From Dyella sp. ASV21 (GTDB lineage: Bacteria; Pseudomonadota; Gammaproteobacteria; Xanthomonadales; Rhodanobacteraceae): a stretch of DNA of 64,000 nucleotides. Below, piece after piece: positions 19,273 to 29,038 of the stretch. The stretch spans positions 1 to 64,000 of the forward strand of contig NZ_JAELTT010000004.1 in assembly GCF_016428975.1 (NCBI RefSeq). The letters run 5' to 3'. The first letter of the stretch is position 1; each line of letters begins with the position of its first letter. A model generated the notes under the pieces. That model saw only the letters and a program-made list of their open reading frames with translations. It was not told the DNA's origin and did no database searches. Both the position numbers and the translations under genes were made by a program.

Positions 19273-19968
19273 GTGTCGACCATTCCCAGCACCAACAACG
19301 CCGCCAGCTCCAGTAGCTCCAGCAACGCGGCCAACCAGAGCAACTCGTCCAACGTAAGCCAGGCGCTGTCGGGCACGATGACGCAGGCCGACTTCCTCAA
19401 GTTGATGACGGCCCAGCTGCAGGCGCAGGACCCCACCAATCCGGTGGATAACTCGCAATTCGTGTCGCAGATGGCGCAATTCAGCACGCTATCGGCCACG
19501 CAGCAGCTGGACACGGATCTGCAGAGCTTCAGCAGCAACATGAACGCTGCCGTGCAGACCTCGCAAGTACTCAGTTCGTCCAACCTGGTGAACCGCTCGG
19601 TGCTGGTGCCTGCCAGCAGTGTGAGTTTCGACGGCAGCGATGCGGTGAAGGGCGCGGTGAATGTCACGAGCACTGGACCGGTGACGGTGCAGGTGCAGGA
19701 CGCCTCGGGCAATGTGCTGCGCACCATGTCATTGGGTACGCAAGGCGCGGGTCTTTCGCAGTTCACCTGGGACGGCAAGGACGACAGCGGCAATGTGCTG
19801 CCGGCCGGCAGCTACACGCTCGCCGCCAGCAGCGGCAGCACCACTCTCAATACGTATGTGGCGGGCACGGTTACCGGCGTTGGTTACGGTGGCAGCTCGC
19901 TGGGTACCTACCTGCAGGTCTCCGGCGTGGGCGGTGTATCGCTCAGCCAGGTCGCGCAGATCCTGTGA
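19273..19968 (+). CDS. flgD: Flagellar hook-cap scaffolding protein FlgD
   Basis: FlgD caps the growing hook and assists FlgE polymerisation, then is discarded. The 231-aa protein has a Ser/Asn-rich disordered N-terminus (residues 1-33), the conserved FlgD_N motif 'FLKLMTAQLQAQDPTNPVDNSQFVSQMAQFS', and a C-terminal FlgD Ig-like/tudor region with FTWDGKDDSGNVLPAGSYTL. It starts with GTG, 17 bases after flgC. Confidence 0.95.
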   Translation: MSTIPSTNNAASSSSSSNAANQSNSSNVSQALSGTMTQADFLKLMTAQLQAQDPTNPVDNSQFVSQMAQFSTLSATQQLDTDLQSFSSNMNAAVQTSQVLSSSNLVNRSVLVPASSVSFDGSDAVKGAVNVTSTGPVTVQVQDASGNVLRTMSLGTQGAGLSQFTWDGKDDSGNVLPAGSYTLAASSGSTTLNTYVAGTVTGVGYGGSSLGTYLQVSGVGGVSLSQVAQIL

Positions 19969-20003
19969 CGCTCAACGCAACACTCTAGAACGAGGATCCA
20001 AAC

Positions 20004-21221
20004 ATGGCTCTCAGTACGGCGCTCAGTGGCATCAACGCGGCGCAGTCCGACCTCAATGTCATCGCCAACAACATCGCCAACGCCAACACCACCGGCTTCA
20101 AGGGTTCGCGTGCGGAGTTCGCGGACATCTACGCGGTGACCGGACTCAACCTCAACTCCACCGTGGTGGGTTCGGGTACCTACCTGCAGGACGTGGCCCA
20201 GCAGTTCAGCCAGGGCGACATCCAGACCACCAACAACAGCCTTGACCTGGCGATCAACGGCAACGGCTTCTTCGTCATCAACAATGGCAACGGTGCGACC
20301 TATACGCGCGCCGGTGATTTCATGCAGAACTCCAACGGTTTCGTCACCACGCCGGACGGTTCGCGCCTGCAGATCTATCCGTCCAACGGCGCCGGTGGTT
20401 TCGACCAGAGCCGCCTGACGGATTTCAGCTGGATGACCGCGCAAAGCAACGCCACGGCCACCTCCACGGTGACCATGGCATCCAACCTGCCGGCCAGCGC
20501 CACGGTGCCGACCAATCCGTTCAGCCCCAGCGATTCCACCAGCTACAACGCTCCCGCGCCGGTGACGGTGTACGACTCGCAGGGCGGTTCGCATCAGGCC
20601 ACGATCTATTACGTCAAGACCGGTACCAACACCTGGGACGCCAACCTGTACGTGGACGGCCAGAGCGCCGGCACGCAGCCGATGACCTTCAACAGCACCG
20701 GTCAGCTCACCGCGCCGTCCAACGGCGTGCTGGCATTCAACAGCGTGAACCTCAACAACGGTTCCTCGCCGCTGCAGCTGTCGATCAACGTGGCCAACAC
20801 CACTCAATATGGCACCGCTTACTCGGCGGGCTCGATCACCCAGAACGGTTTCCAGGCTGGCACGCTCAGCTCGCTCAACATCGACGGCAGCGGCGTGATC
20901 ACCGCCAACTACTCCAATAACCAGAGCGCACAGATCGGCAAGGTGGCGATTGCCAACTTTGCCAACGTGCAGGGTTTGGATCAGTTGGGCAACGTGAACT
21001 GGGCCGCCAGCACGCAATCGGGTCCGGCGGTGCTGGGCACGGCGGGCGTGGGTCAGTTCGGCAACATCCAGTCGGGTGCGTTGGAAAGCTCCAACACGGC
21101 TGACACCACCTCCCAGCTGGTGAACATGATCCAGGCGCAGCGCAACTACCAGGCCAATGCGCAGGTGTTGTCCACCGACAACACGCTGGCGTCGGCGCTG
21201 TTCAACGCCGTTTCGCGCTGA
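20004..21221 (+). CDS. flgE: Flagellar hook protein FlgE
   Basis: FlgE forms the hook, the universal joint between rod and filament. The 405-aa protein has the axial N-terminus ALSGINAAQSDLNVIANNIA followed by NTTGFKGSRAEFADIY, a central D1/D2 region (TVYDSQGGSHQATIYYVKTG is the typical FlgE block), and the C-terminal 'SNTADTTSQLVNMIQAQRNYQANAQVLSTDN' helix. A strong AACGAGGA ribosome binding site precedes the ATG. Confidence 0.96.
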   Translation: MALSTALSGINAAQSDLNVIANNIANANTTGFKGSRAEFADIYAVTGLNLNSTVVGSGTYLQDVAQQFSQGDIQTTNNSLDLAINGNGFFVINNGNGATYTRAGDFMQNSNGFVTTPDGSRLQIYPSNGAGGFDQSRLTDFSWMTAQSNATATSTVTMASNLPASATVPTNPFSPSDSTSYNAPAPVTVYDSQGGSHQATIYYVKTGTNTWDANLYVDGQSAGTQPMTFNSTGQLTAPSNGVLAFNSVNLNNGSSPLQLSINVANTTQYGTAYSAGSITQNGFQAGTLSSLNIDGSGVITANYSNNQSAQIGKVAIANFANVQGLDQLGNVNWAASTQSGPAVLGTAGVGQFGNIQSGALESSNTADTTSQLVNMIQAQRNYQANAQVLSTDNTLASALFNAVSR

Positions 21222-21230
21222 TAAGCCGCC

Positions 21231-21971
21231 ATGGATCGTTCCGTCTATGTAGCGATGACCGGGGCCACGCAGATCATGCGCGCCCAGGACGCGGTGAGCC
21301 ACAACCTGGCGAACGCTTCCACGGTCGGCTTCAAAAGCGAGCTGTCCGCGTTCCAGAGCGTACCGGTGCTTGGCACCGGTACGCCCTCGCGCATCAACGC
21401 GGTGACGCAGGGCATCGGGCAGAGCGCGACGCAGGGTTCGTCCATCAACACCGGTCGTTCGCTGGATATTTCAGTGCGCGGCAACGGGTGGATCGCGGTG
21501 CAGGCGCCGGACGGTAGCGAAGCCTACACGCGTGCCGGTGACCTTCAGCTCACCGCCGATGGTGGGCTGACGGACTCGCGCGGCAATCCGGTGCTGGGTA
21601 GCTCCGGCCCCATCACCATTCCGCCCGCGGCCGAGATCAATGTCGGCGCCGACGGCACCATTTCCAGCGTGCCGCTGGGGCAGGGGCCCAATTCGGTGAC
21701 CACGCTGGATCGCATCAAGCTGGTCAACCCGGATGCGACGCAGCTCGCGCAGGGTAGTGACGGGCTGATGCACATGACCGACGGCAGCACCGCCGAGCAG
21801 GACAACAACGTGATCGTGTCCTCGGGCGTGCTGGAGGGCAGCAACGTCAACCCGTCCGCCGAGCTGGTGAAGATGATCGCGTTGTCGCGTCAGTACGACA
21901 TGCAGGTGAAGTCCATCAAGACCGCCGAGGACGACGCCGACTCCAGCCTCAAGCTGATGCAGTCGAGCTGA
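21231..21971 (+). CDS. flgF: Flagellar basal-body rod protein FlgF
   Basis: FlgF is a proximal/distal rod subunit. The 246-aa product opens MDRSVYVAMTGATQIMRAQD, characteristic of FlgF, and then VSHNLANASTVGFKSELSAF. The central region has 'GRSLDISVRGNGWIAVQAPDGSEAYTRAGDLQL'. The C-terminal helix is 'LEGSNVNPSAELVKMIALSRQYDMQVKSI'. It is nine bases downstream of flgE in the same operon. Confidence 0.95.
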   Translation: MDRSVYVAMTGATQIMRAQDAVSHNLANASTVGFKSELSAFQSVPVLGTGTPSRINAVTQGIGQSATQGSSINTGRSLDISVRGNGWIAVQAPDGSEAYTRAGDLQLTADGGLTDSRGNPVLGSSGPITIPPAAEINVGADGTISSVPLGQGPNSVTTLDRIKLVNPDATQLAQGSDGLMHMTDGSTAEQDNNVIVSSGVLEGSNVNPSAELVKMIALSRQYDMQVKSIKTAEDDADSSLKLMQSS

Positions 21972-21998
21972 CCGCCCAACTTATTCATGGAGTGACCG

Positions 21999-22784
21999 AT
22001 GTTTTCCTCATTGTGGATTGCCAAGACCGGCCTCGATGCGCAGCAGACGCGCATGGACGTAATCTCCAACAACCTGGCCAACGCCAACACCACTGCGTTC
22101 AAGAGTTCGCGTGCGGCGTTCCAGGACCTGATGTACCAGAACAAGGCGCAGCCCGGTGGACAAACCACCGAGCAGACGCTGTCGCCCTCCGGCCTGATGT
22201 TGGGTACCGGCGTGCGCGTGGTGGGCAACGAAAAATTGTTCACCGAAGGCAACCTCACCCAAACCGGCAACTCGCTGGACGTCGCCATCCAGGGGCGTGG
22301 CTTCCTGCAGGTGAGCATGCCCGATGGCAGCGTCGCCTATACCCGCGATGGCTCGCTGCACACCGATGCCAATGGCCAGTTGGTTACCGCCGATGGCTAT
22401 CCGTTGGAGCCGGCGATCACGCTGCCGCCGAATGTGCAGAGCGTCACCATCGGTGCGGACGGCACGGTGTCGGCGACGACCACGGCTTCGGCTGCGCCTG
22501 CGACGCTGGGCACGCTGCAGCTGGCTGACTTCATCAACCCCGCCGGCCTGCAGCCGATGGGCCAGAACCTCTACCTGGAAACCGCTTCCAGCGGTGCGCC
22601 GCAGACCGGCCAGCCGTCCCTCAACGGCATGGGCTCGCTGACTCAGGGTTCGCTGGAGTCCTCCAACGTGAACGTGGTGGAGGAAATGGTGAACATGATC
22701 GAGACGCAGCGCACTTACGAAATGAACTCCAAGGCCATCAGCAGCACCGACCAGATGCTGCAGGACCTGACCGACAAGATGTGA
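21999..22784 (+). CDS. flgG: Flagellar basal-body distal rod protein FlgG
   Basis: FlgG forms the distal rod that passes through the P and L rings. The 261-aa product starts [20 protein letters not shown] and continues [21 protein letters not shown] and '[20 protein letters not shown]', a FlgG hallmark. Its C-terminal helix is '[36 protein letters not shown]'. The stop codon overlaps the flgH start (GTGA). Confidence 0.96.
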   Translation: MFSSLWIAKTGLDAQQTRMDVISNNLANANTTAFKSSRAAFQDLMYQNKAQPGGQTTEQTLSPSGLMLGTGVRVVGNEKLFTEGNLTQTGNSLDVAIQGRGFLQVSMPDGSVAYTRDGSLHTDANGQLVTADGYPLEPAITLPPNVQSVTIGADGTVSATTTASAAPATLGTLQLADFINPAGLQPMGQNLYLETASSGAPQTGQPSLNGMGSLTQGSLESSNVNVVEEMVNMIETQRTYEMNSKAISSTDQMLQDLTDKM

Positions 22785-23476
22785 GCATTGCCATGGTGTC
22801 TTTCCGCGTATTGCCTCGCCTTTCCCTCGTGCTGGTGTTCTCCGCGCTGGCGGGCTGCGTCATGCCGCAGCCGCGCGACGACCACCAGTGGGCAGCCACC
22901 ATGCCGGCGGAGCCGACGGCGCCGCCGCCGACGGATGGCTCCATCTATCACGCCGAACAGGGCATGGAGCTGTTCAACGATGCGCGTGCGCATCGCGTGG
23001 GCGACATCCTCACCATCACGCTGGTGGAAAGCACGCAGGCGTCCAAGAAAGCCACCACCAACACCAGCAAGAAGGACACCAGCACCATCGCCGCGCCCAG
23101 CATCCTTGGGCATACGCTGAAAGTGGCCGGTTCCACGGCCGATACCAGCCTCAACGGCAATCGGGCGTTCGATGGAAGCGGCGACAGCAGCCAGAGCAAC
23201 CAGCTTTCCGGTTCCATCACGGTGACGGTGGCGCAGCGGCTGTCCAACGGAAACTTGTTGGTACGTGGCGAGAAGATGGTCACCATCAACCAAGGGCAGG
23301 AGCAGATCCGCATTTCCGGCATCGTGCGTCCGCAGGACATCCTGCAGGACAACAGCGTGCCGTCCACGCGCGTGGCCGACGCGCAGATCGGTTACACCGG
23401 CAAGGGGGCGCTGGCCGATGCGAATACGCAAGGCTGGCTGTCACGCTTCTTCAGCTCCAAGTGGATGCCCTACTGA
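22781..23476 (+). CDS. flgH: Flagellar L-ring lipoprotein FlgH
   Basis: FlgH forms the L ring in the outer membrane. The 231-aa precursor carries a lipoprotein signal peptide with lipobox LAGC (Cys at about residue 27) and the family motifs '[26 protein letters not shown]', '[24 protein letters not shown]' and '[12 protein letters not shown]'. It ends with [19 protein letters not shown]. The start is the GTG at 22781, which overlaps flgG; an ATG at 22793 is an equally good alternative. It overlaps flgI by one base. Confidence 0.95.
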   Translation: MSIAMVSFRVLPRLSLVLVFSALAGCVMPQPRDDHQWAATMPAEPTAPPPTDGSIYHAEQGMELFNDARAHRVGDILTITLVESTQASKKATTNTSKKDTSTIAAPSILGHTLKVAGSTADTSLNGNRAFDGSGDSSQSNQLSGSITVTVAQRLSNGNLLVRGEKMVTINQGQEQIRISGIVRPQDILQDNSVPSTRVADAQIGYTGKGALADANTQGWLSRFFSSKWMPY

Positions 23477-24645
23477 TGAACGCTCAGACCAGCTTTGATC
23501 GTTCCACGCTGCGTCGCCTTGCAGGTCGCGCCTTGTCGGCATGGCGTGGCGTGGCCATCGTGCTGTGTGCCAGCCTGTCGGTGAACCAGCCGGTGCATGC
23601 CGACAAGATTCGCGATCTGGCCCAGGTGGCCGGCGTGCGCACCAATCAGCTCATCGGCTACGGCCTGGTGGTGGGTTTGGATGGCAGCGGCGACCAGACC
23701 ACGCAGGCGCCGTTCACCACGCAAAGCCTGGAAAACATGCTGGTGCAGTTCGGCATTACGGTGCCGGCCAACGTGCGCCCGCAGCTTAAGAACGCCGCCG
23801 CGGTGACCGTGACGGCGCAGTTGCCGGCGTTCGCCAAGCCGGGCCAGATGATCGATGTCACCGTGGCTTCCATCGGCAACGCCAAGAGCATTCGTGGCGG
23901 CGAACTGTTGATGACCCCGCTGCGCGGCGCCGATGGCAACGTCTACGCCATGGCGCAGGGCAGTGTGGTGGTGGGTGGTATCACCGCATCGGGCAAGAGC
24001 GGCTCCAGCGTGCAGGTGAACATCTCCGCCAGCGGTCGCGTGCCCAACGGCGCGACGGTGGAGCGGGCGGTGGCGTCCTCCTTCACCAATGGCGGCGATC
24101 TGGTGCTCAACCTCAACACTGCCGACTTCACTACGGCCACGCGCATTGCCGAGGCGATCAACCGCACCTATGGCGCGGGCACGGCCAGCGCGATGGACGG
24201 CGGTTCGGTCAGCGTGCGCGGCCCGCTTGACCCTGCCCAGCGCGTGGCCTGGATGGGCGCGATCCAGGGGCTGGAAGTCGCCCCCGGCGATGCACCCGCC
24301 CGCGTGGTGGTCAATTCGCGCACCGGCACCGTGGTCATCGGCTCGGAAGTGCGCGTGACGCCTGCCGCCGTTGCGCACGGCTCCATCCAGGTCACCATCA
24401 CCGAGACGCCGCAAGTGAGCCAGCCCGGCCCCTTCAGCAAGGGCGGCCAGACCGTGGTGGTGCCGCAGAGCGACATACAAGTCAGCGAAGACGGGGCGCA
24501 CATGTTCAAGTTCGGCCCGGGAACCAACCTCGACACCATCGTGCGCGCGGTGAACCAGGTCGGCGCATCGCCCACCGATCTCATTTCGATCCTGCAGGCG
24601 CTAAAGCAGGCCGGCGCACTGCATGCCGAGCTTGTGGTGATCTGA
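23476..24645 (+). CDS. flgI: Flagellar P-ring protein FlgI
   Basis: FlgI forms the periplasmic P ring around the distal rod. The 389-aa precursor starts at the ATG overlapping the flgH stop, has a Sec signal peptide ending near PVHA, and then the FlgI core: [38 protein letters not shown], and '[34 protein letters not shown]'. The C-terminal half has '[18 protein letters not shown]'-type sequence. It is longer than most homologues only in the signal region. The longer open frame upstream that overlaps flgH is not used. Confidence 0.96.
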   Translation: MNAQTSFDRSTLRRLAGRALSAWRGVAIVLCASLSVNQPVHADKIRDLAQVAGVRTNQLIGYGLVVGLDGSGDQTTQAPFTTQSLENMLVQFGITVPANVRPQLKNAAAVTVTAQLPAFAKPGQMIDVTVASIGNAKSIRGGELLMTPLRGADGNVYAMAQGSVVVGGITASGKSGSSVQVNISASGRVPNGATVERAVASSFTNGGDLVLNLNTADFTTATRIAEAINRTYGAGTASAMDGGSVSVRGPLDPAQRVAWMGAIQGLEVAPGDAPARVVVNSRTGTVVIGSEVRVTPAAVAHGSIQVTITETPQVSQPGPFSKGGQTVVVPQSDIQVSEDGAHMFKFGPGTNLDTIVRAVNQVGASPTDLISILQALKQAGALHAELVVI

Positions 24646-25586
24646 TGGCGATCAGCGGCGACGCCAGCAATAGCCTGAACACCTGGACGGATCTGTCCGG
24701 GTTTCAGGCGCTGCGCAGCAGTGCGCAGAGCGACGCGAAAGCGGCGTTGCCTGCAGTCGCCAAGCAGTTCGAGTCGATCTTCACCCAGATGATGCTCAAG
24801 TCCATGCGCGAGGCCAGCCCTGGCGATGGAATGTTCGACAGCGACGCCGGCAATGCCTGGCGTGACATGTTCGACCAGCAGCTGTCGATCGAGCTGTCGC
24901 AGCATGGCAATGGCCTGGGCATTGCCCAGATGCTGGTGCGTCAGCTGGGGGGCGCCAGCACCAATGGCGCCGACGCGGCCTCCACTGTGGCGACGAGTGA
25001 TGACTGGCAACAGCGCTTGCGCTCAGTCATGGGCGCCGCGCGTTCGGCCGGCGACAAGGTGCTCAAATGGCTGCCCCAGGACGCTCAGGAGTTCGTGCAG
25101 CAGCTTGCGCCGTACGCGGAAAAGGCCGCCCAGAAGCTGGGCGTGTCGGTGCGGGCAGTGCTGGCGCAGGCGGCGCTGGAGACCCAATGGGGCCAGCACA
25201 TGCCATCCCATTCCAATGGCAATACCAGCAACAACCTGTTCGGCATGAAGGCGGGCAGCAGCTGGGACGGGGACAAGGTGAGCGTGCCTACCCTGGAGTT
25301 CGAGGACGGCGTGGCGGTGCGCAAGCGCGCCCAGTTCCGCGCCTATGACAATCCTGGCCAGTCGTTCGACGACTATGCCCAGCTGGTTTCCGACAATCCG
25401 CGCTACGCCAAGGCGCTTAATCACGGTGACGACGTTGTGGGCTTTGCCCGCGGCCTGGTCAATGGTGGCTACGCCACCGACCCGGGCTACGTGCAGAAAG
25501 TAGTCGCCATCGCCAACAGCCCGGCCATGCGCGAAGCGCTGGAAGCGCTCAAGAAATTGGGCAACGGGCCGAATTCCTCCGAGTGA
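24645..25586 (+). CDS. flgJ: Flagellar rod assembly protein/muramidase FlgJ
   Basis: FlgJ has two jobs: its N-terminal domain caps the growing rod, and its C-terminal domain cuts peptidoglycan so that the rod can pass. The N-terminal Rod-binding region has AVAKQFESIFTQMMLKSMREA and 'MFDQQLSIELSQHGNGLGIAQML'. From about residue 150 a GH73-type glucosaminidase domain follows (SVRAVLAQAALETQWGQHMP, 'NNLFGMKAGSSWDGDKV', 'FRAYDNPGQSFDDYAQLV') with the catalytic Glu in ALETQWG. The 313-aa length is normal for the dual-domain form. Confidence 0.95.
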   Translation: MAISGDASNSLNTWTDLSGFQALRSSAQSDAKAALPAVAKQFESIFTQMMLKSMREASPGDGMFDSDAGNAWRDMFDQQLSIELSQHGNGLGIAQMLVRQLGGASTNGADAASTVATSDDWQQRLRSVMGAARSAGDKVLKWLPQDAQEFVQQLAPYAEKAAQKLGVSVRAVLAQAALETQWGQHMPSHSNGNTSNNLFGMKAGSSWDGDKVSVPTLEFEDGVAVRKRAQFRAYDNPGQSFDDYAQLVSDNPRYAKALNHGDDVVGFARGLVNGGYATDPGYVQKVVAIANSPAMREALEALKKLGNGPNSSE

Positions 25587-25604
25587 TCTGTTCAGGACTG
25601 AACC

Positions 25605-27482
25605 ATGGCTAATCTCCTCACCATCGGTGCGTCGGGGCTGAATGCAGCGCAAGTGGCGCTCAGCACCGTCGGCAACAACATCAGCAACGTCAATACGACG
25701 GGCTACAGCCGGCAGACCGTGCTCCAAGTGCAGGCCGTGACGGCCCATGGTGCGAACTACACCATCGGCAGCGGCGTGAATGTGCAGTCCGTGCAGCGCG
25801 CCTACAGCGCCTACCTGACCGCCGCCGTGTGGAATGCCAATTCCAGCATGCAGAGCGCGACCACCACCAATAACCTGGCCACCACGCTGAACAGCTCGCT
25901 GGCCAACAGTGGCAGCCTGCAGACCGCCTTGGACAACTTCTACGGTGGCTTCAGCACGGTGGCCAACACGCCGGGTGTGGCGTCCAGCCGTCAGGCACTG
26001 CTGGGCAATGCCAGCTCGTTGGTGACCACGTTCAACACGCTGGGTCAGCAGTTGCAGTCGCAGCAAAGCCAGATCAACAGCCAGATCAGCACCACGGTCA
26101 ATAGCATCAACACGGTGGCGGCCAACATCGCCAGCCTGAACAGCCAGATCCAGCAGGCCGGCAACAATCCGCCGAACCAGTTGCTGGATCAGCGCGACAG
26201 CCTGGTGCAGACGCTCTCCGGCTACATCGGCGTAACCGCCACCAACCAGCCCGACGGCTCCATCAGCGTGTACTCCAGCAATGGGCAATCGTTGGTGAGC
26301 GGCGGCAATTCGTATGCGCTGTCCTCGGGGGCCAACGCCTACAACGCGAGCCGTACCGACGTGTTCGACAGCACCGGCAACGACGTCAGCAACCGCATCA
26401 GTGGTGGTTCGCTGGGCGCTTTGCTCAACTATCGCAGCAGCGTGCTGGACAATGCGCAGAGTCAGCTGGGCCTGCAGGCCGTGGGCCTGGCTTCCAGCGT
26501 CAACGCGCAGCAGGCCAAGGGCCTCACCGCGAATGGCCAGCAGGGTGGCCCCATGTTCAGCGTGCCTACGCCGACCGTGCAGGGCAGTAGCGCCAACCAG
26601 GGTAGTGCGTCGGTGGGTGCCACGATCAGTAACGTGGGGCAGCTCACCGGTTCCAACTACGTGATGAGCTACAACGGCAGCGCGTGGAGCCTGCAGACCA
26701 CCAGCGGCCAGAACGTGGCGCTGACCAGCAACCCGGATGGCTCCTACTCCGCCGATGGCATGACGTTCAGCGTATCGGGCACCGCGCAGGCGGGTGACAG
26801 CTTCCAGATTCAGCCCACGGCGCAAGCCTCCACCGGCATCGCCGTGAGCATGACCGACCCCAACAACATCGCGTCCGCCGCGCTGCTCTCCGCCTCGCCG
26901 GCCACCGGCAACACCGGTACCGGCAAGATCGGTTCGGTGACGGCGCAGAACACCGCCAATGCGGCGCTTACCAATGGCGTCACGCTGAGCTTCCCCACCA
27001 CGGGCAGTTACCAGGTGACCGACAGCACGGGCAACGTGCTGTCCAGCGGCGCCTATACCGCCGGCCAGACCATCAGCGCCAACGGCTGGAGCGTCACGCC
27101 CTCGGGTTCGCCCGCGGCCGGCGACAGTTTCAGCATCGGCTTGAACAGCAACGGCCTGAAGGACACCAGCAATGCGCTGGCGATGGCGTCGCTGTCCAAC
27201 ACGGGCGTGCTCAACGGCGGTACGCAGTCCATCGTGGCGGCCTACAGCCAGCTCACGACCACCATCGGTACGGCCGGCAGCCAGGCGGCGAGCAACCTCA
27301 CCACCCAGACCAGCCTCTACAACCAGGCCGTGTCGGCCCAGCAGAGCGTGTCGGGCGTGAACCTGGATGAAGAAGCCGCCAACCTGGTCAATTACCAGCA
27401 GGCCTACCAGGCTTCGGCCCAGGTGATTTCCACGGCGCAGACCATCTTCGCCAGTCTGCTCACCGCGGTCCAGACCGCCTAA
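25605..27482 (+). CDS. flgK: Hook-filament junction protein FlgK (HAP1)
   Basis: FlgK is the first hook-associated protein, linking FlgE to FlgL. The 625-aa product has the axial N-terminus TIGASGLNAAQVALSTVGNN followed by 'ISNVNTTGYSRQTV', which is diagnostic for FlgK. A long Ser/Thr/Asn-rich middle follows, then the C-terminal 'SGVNLDEEAANLVNYQQAYQASAQVISTAQTIF' helix. It is 18 bases after flgJ and is followed by flgL; its export chaperone flgN lies in the divergent cluster. Confidence 0.96.
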   Translation: MANLLTIGASGLNAAQVALSTVGNNISNVNTTGYSRQTVLQVQAVTAHGANYTIGSGVNVQSVQRAYSAYLTAAVWNANSSMQSATTTNNLATTLNSSLANSGSLQTALDNFYGGFSTVANTPGVASSRQALLGNASSLVTTFNTLGQQLQSQQSQINSQISTTVNSINTVAANIASLNSQIQQAGNNPPNQLLDQRDSLVQTLSGYIGVTATNQPDGSISVYSSNGQSLVSGGNSYALSSGANAYNASRTDVFDSTGNDVSNRISGGSLGALLNYRSSVLDNAQSQLGLQAVGLASSVNAQQAKGLTANGQQGGPMFSVPTPTVQGSSANQGSASVGATISNVGQLTGSNYVMSYNGSAWSLQTTSGQNVALTSNPDGSYSADGMTFSVSGTAQAGDSFQIQPTAQASTGIAVSMTDPNNIASAALLSASPATGNTGTGKIGSVTAQNTANAALTNGVTLSFPTTGSYQVTDSTGNVLSSGAYTAGQTISANGWSVTPSGSPAAGDSFSIGLNSNGLKDTSNALAMASLSNTGVLNGGTQSIVAAYSQLTTTIGTAGSQAASNLTTQTSLYNQAVSAQQSVSGVNLDEEAANLVNYQQAYQASAQVISTAQTIFASLLTAVQTA

Positions 27483-27493
27483 GGAACTCAGCC

Positions 27494-28720
27494 ATGCGCC
27501 TCTCCACCAGTTGGATGTTCCAGCAGTCGGTCAACCAGATGCTCAGCCAGCAGAGCGCGTTGGCGCAGTCGCAGAACCAGGTATCCAGCGGCCAGCGCAT
27601 CAACGTGGCCTCGGACGACCCGGCCGGCGCTGGCCAGGTGGTGAGCCTGAACCACGTCATCGCGCAGAACAACCAGTACACCAGCAATATCAACGCGGCG
27701 ACGACCAGCCTCAATACCGAGGCGAGCACGCTCAGTTCCGTCTACAGCGTGCTCGACAACGCGCGGACGCTGGCGTTGCAAGCGGTGAACGGCACGTTGT
27801 CCAGCAGCGACCAGCAAAGCATCGCCAGCCAGTTGCAACAGATGCGTGGTCAGTTGGTGCAGTTGGCCAACAGCACGGACAACAATGGCAATCCGCTGTT
27901 CGCCGGTACCAGCAGCGTGGCGACGCCGTTCCAGGTGAGTGGCACCGGCGCGGTGACCTATGCGGGTAACAACGGTCAGCAGTCCACCCTGATTGGTTCG
28001 GGCCTGCAGGTGGTGACGGGCGATGCCGGCGCGGGCCTGTTCATGAACATTCCCACTGGCAATGGCTCGTTCGCCGCCAGTGCAGGCGCGGGCAACACCG
28101 GAACGCTGCTGGTCGGTTCCAACAGCGTGACGGACATCGCCGCGTGGAACAGTGGGCTTGCCAGCAATGGCGGCAGCTACACCATCACGTTTGGCGCCAA
28201 CGGTACCTGGGCGGCCACCAATGCCAGTGGCGCGGCGGTGCTCGACAGCAGCGGCAACCCGGTGACGGGCACGTATACGGATGGCGGTTCGATCAGCTTC
28301 AATGGCATGACCATCGCCATGAGCGGTACCCCGGCCACCGGCGATACGGTGTCAGTGCAAACCGGCGGCAAGCAAGACGTCTTCAGCACGCTGGACAACA
28401 TGATCTCGGCGTTGCAGTCGGGTGGCTCCAACGTGCAAGTCACCAACGTGCTCAGCCGCCAGATCGAATCGCTGGACCAGACCCAGTCGGCGATCAGCGC
28501 TACGCAGGTGTCGGTGGGCGGCCGGCTCAGCACGCTGCAGTCGCAGCAGACCACCTATGCCGACCTCAATGTGACCTACCAGGCGGCGCTGTCGGATGTG
28601 CAAAGTGCCGACCCGTATACAGCCATCAGTAACCTTAGCCTGCAGCAGACGGCCTTGCAGGCCTCGCAGCAGCTGTTCGCGCAGGTGAAGTCGATGAGCC
28701 TGTTCAACTACATCAAATAA
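27494..28720 (+). CDS. flgL: Hook-filament junction protein FlgL (HAP3)
   Basis: FlgL is the second junction protein, placed between FlgK and flagellin, and resembles flagellin at its ends. The 408-aa product opens MRLSTSWMFQQSVNQMLSQQ and continues with 'QNQVSSGQRINVASDDPAGAGQVVSLNHVIAQNNQYTSNI'. The C-terminus has 'ISATQVSVGGRLSTLQSQQTTYADLN'. It is the last gene of the plus-strand flg group, with a hairpin just after its stop. Confidence 0.95.
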   Translation: MRLSTSWMFQQSVNQMLSQQSALAQSQNQVSSGQRINVASDDPAGAGQVVSLNHVIAQNNQYTSNINAATTSLNTEASTLSSVYSVLDNARTLALQAVNGTLSSSDQQSIASQLQQMRGQLVQLANSTDNNGNPLFAGTSSVATPFQVSGTGAVTYAGNNGQQSTLIGSGLQVVTGDAGAGLFMNIPTGNGSFAASAGAGNTGTLLVGSNSVTDIAAWNSGLASNGGSYTITFGANGTWAATNASGAAVLDSSGNPVTGTYTDGGSISFNGMTIAMSGTPATGDTVSVQTGGKQDVFSTLDNMISALQSGGSNVQVTNVLSRQIESLDQTQSAISATQVSVGGRLSTLQSQQTTYADLNVTYQAALSDVQSADPYTAISNLSLQQTALQASQQLFAQVKSMSLFNYIK

Positions 28721-28723
28721 GAC

Positions 28724-28746
28724 GCGCGCCCGCTTTGCGGGCGTGC
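28724..28746. terminator. Hairpin directly after flgL
   Basis: Ten-base-pair stem (one G-U pair) closing a TTT loop, starting 4 bases after the flgL stop. There is no T-run after it, so termination strength is uncertain. Confidence 0.55.
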
Positions 28747-28765
28747 CCTGACTTGGCCATTCCTC

Positions 28766-28826
28766 GGGCCGGGTCTGTCAGGCCACCAGGCGGTGTGTTC
28801 GCCCGGTGGCCTGACAGGCCCGGCCC
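28766..28826. repeat. Long inverted repeat (22-bp arms) between flgL and the first flagellin gene
   Basis: Arms at 28766-28787 and 28805-28826 are complementary over 22 positions with a single G-U pair. The 17-base loop contains a further GGCG/CGCC pairing, so the full stem could reach 26 bp. No T-tract follows. Together with the FliA promoter downstream, it is all I see in the 318-base gap. Confidence 0.75.
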
Positions 28827-28924
28827 GATGCGTTTGCGCGGGCGGGCAGGGCTGTAGGTCAGGCCGTGCAAGGCGAGACTCGGCGACGGTTCTTGCGAGA
28901 TAAATAAATAATTGCGGTCCGCCC

Positions 28925-28950
28925 TCAAGAAGATGCGGCGTAGGCCGAAA
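28925..28950 (+). promoter_or_regulatory. Sigma-28 (FliA) promoter of flagellin gene 1
   Basis: TCAAG, 14 bases, GCCGAAA. A TTCGAGGC block shared by all three flagellin leaders follows directly. The leader up to the ATG is about 90 bases. Confidence 0.72.
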
Positions 28951-29038
28951 TAACTTTCGAGGCGGGCGAAGTCCTACGAAATCTTGCCGCCGGTTAGAAC
29001 AAGCCCATGACCGCACACCGGTTTCGCAGGAGACATCC

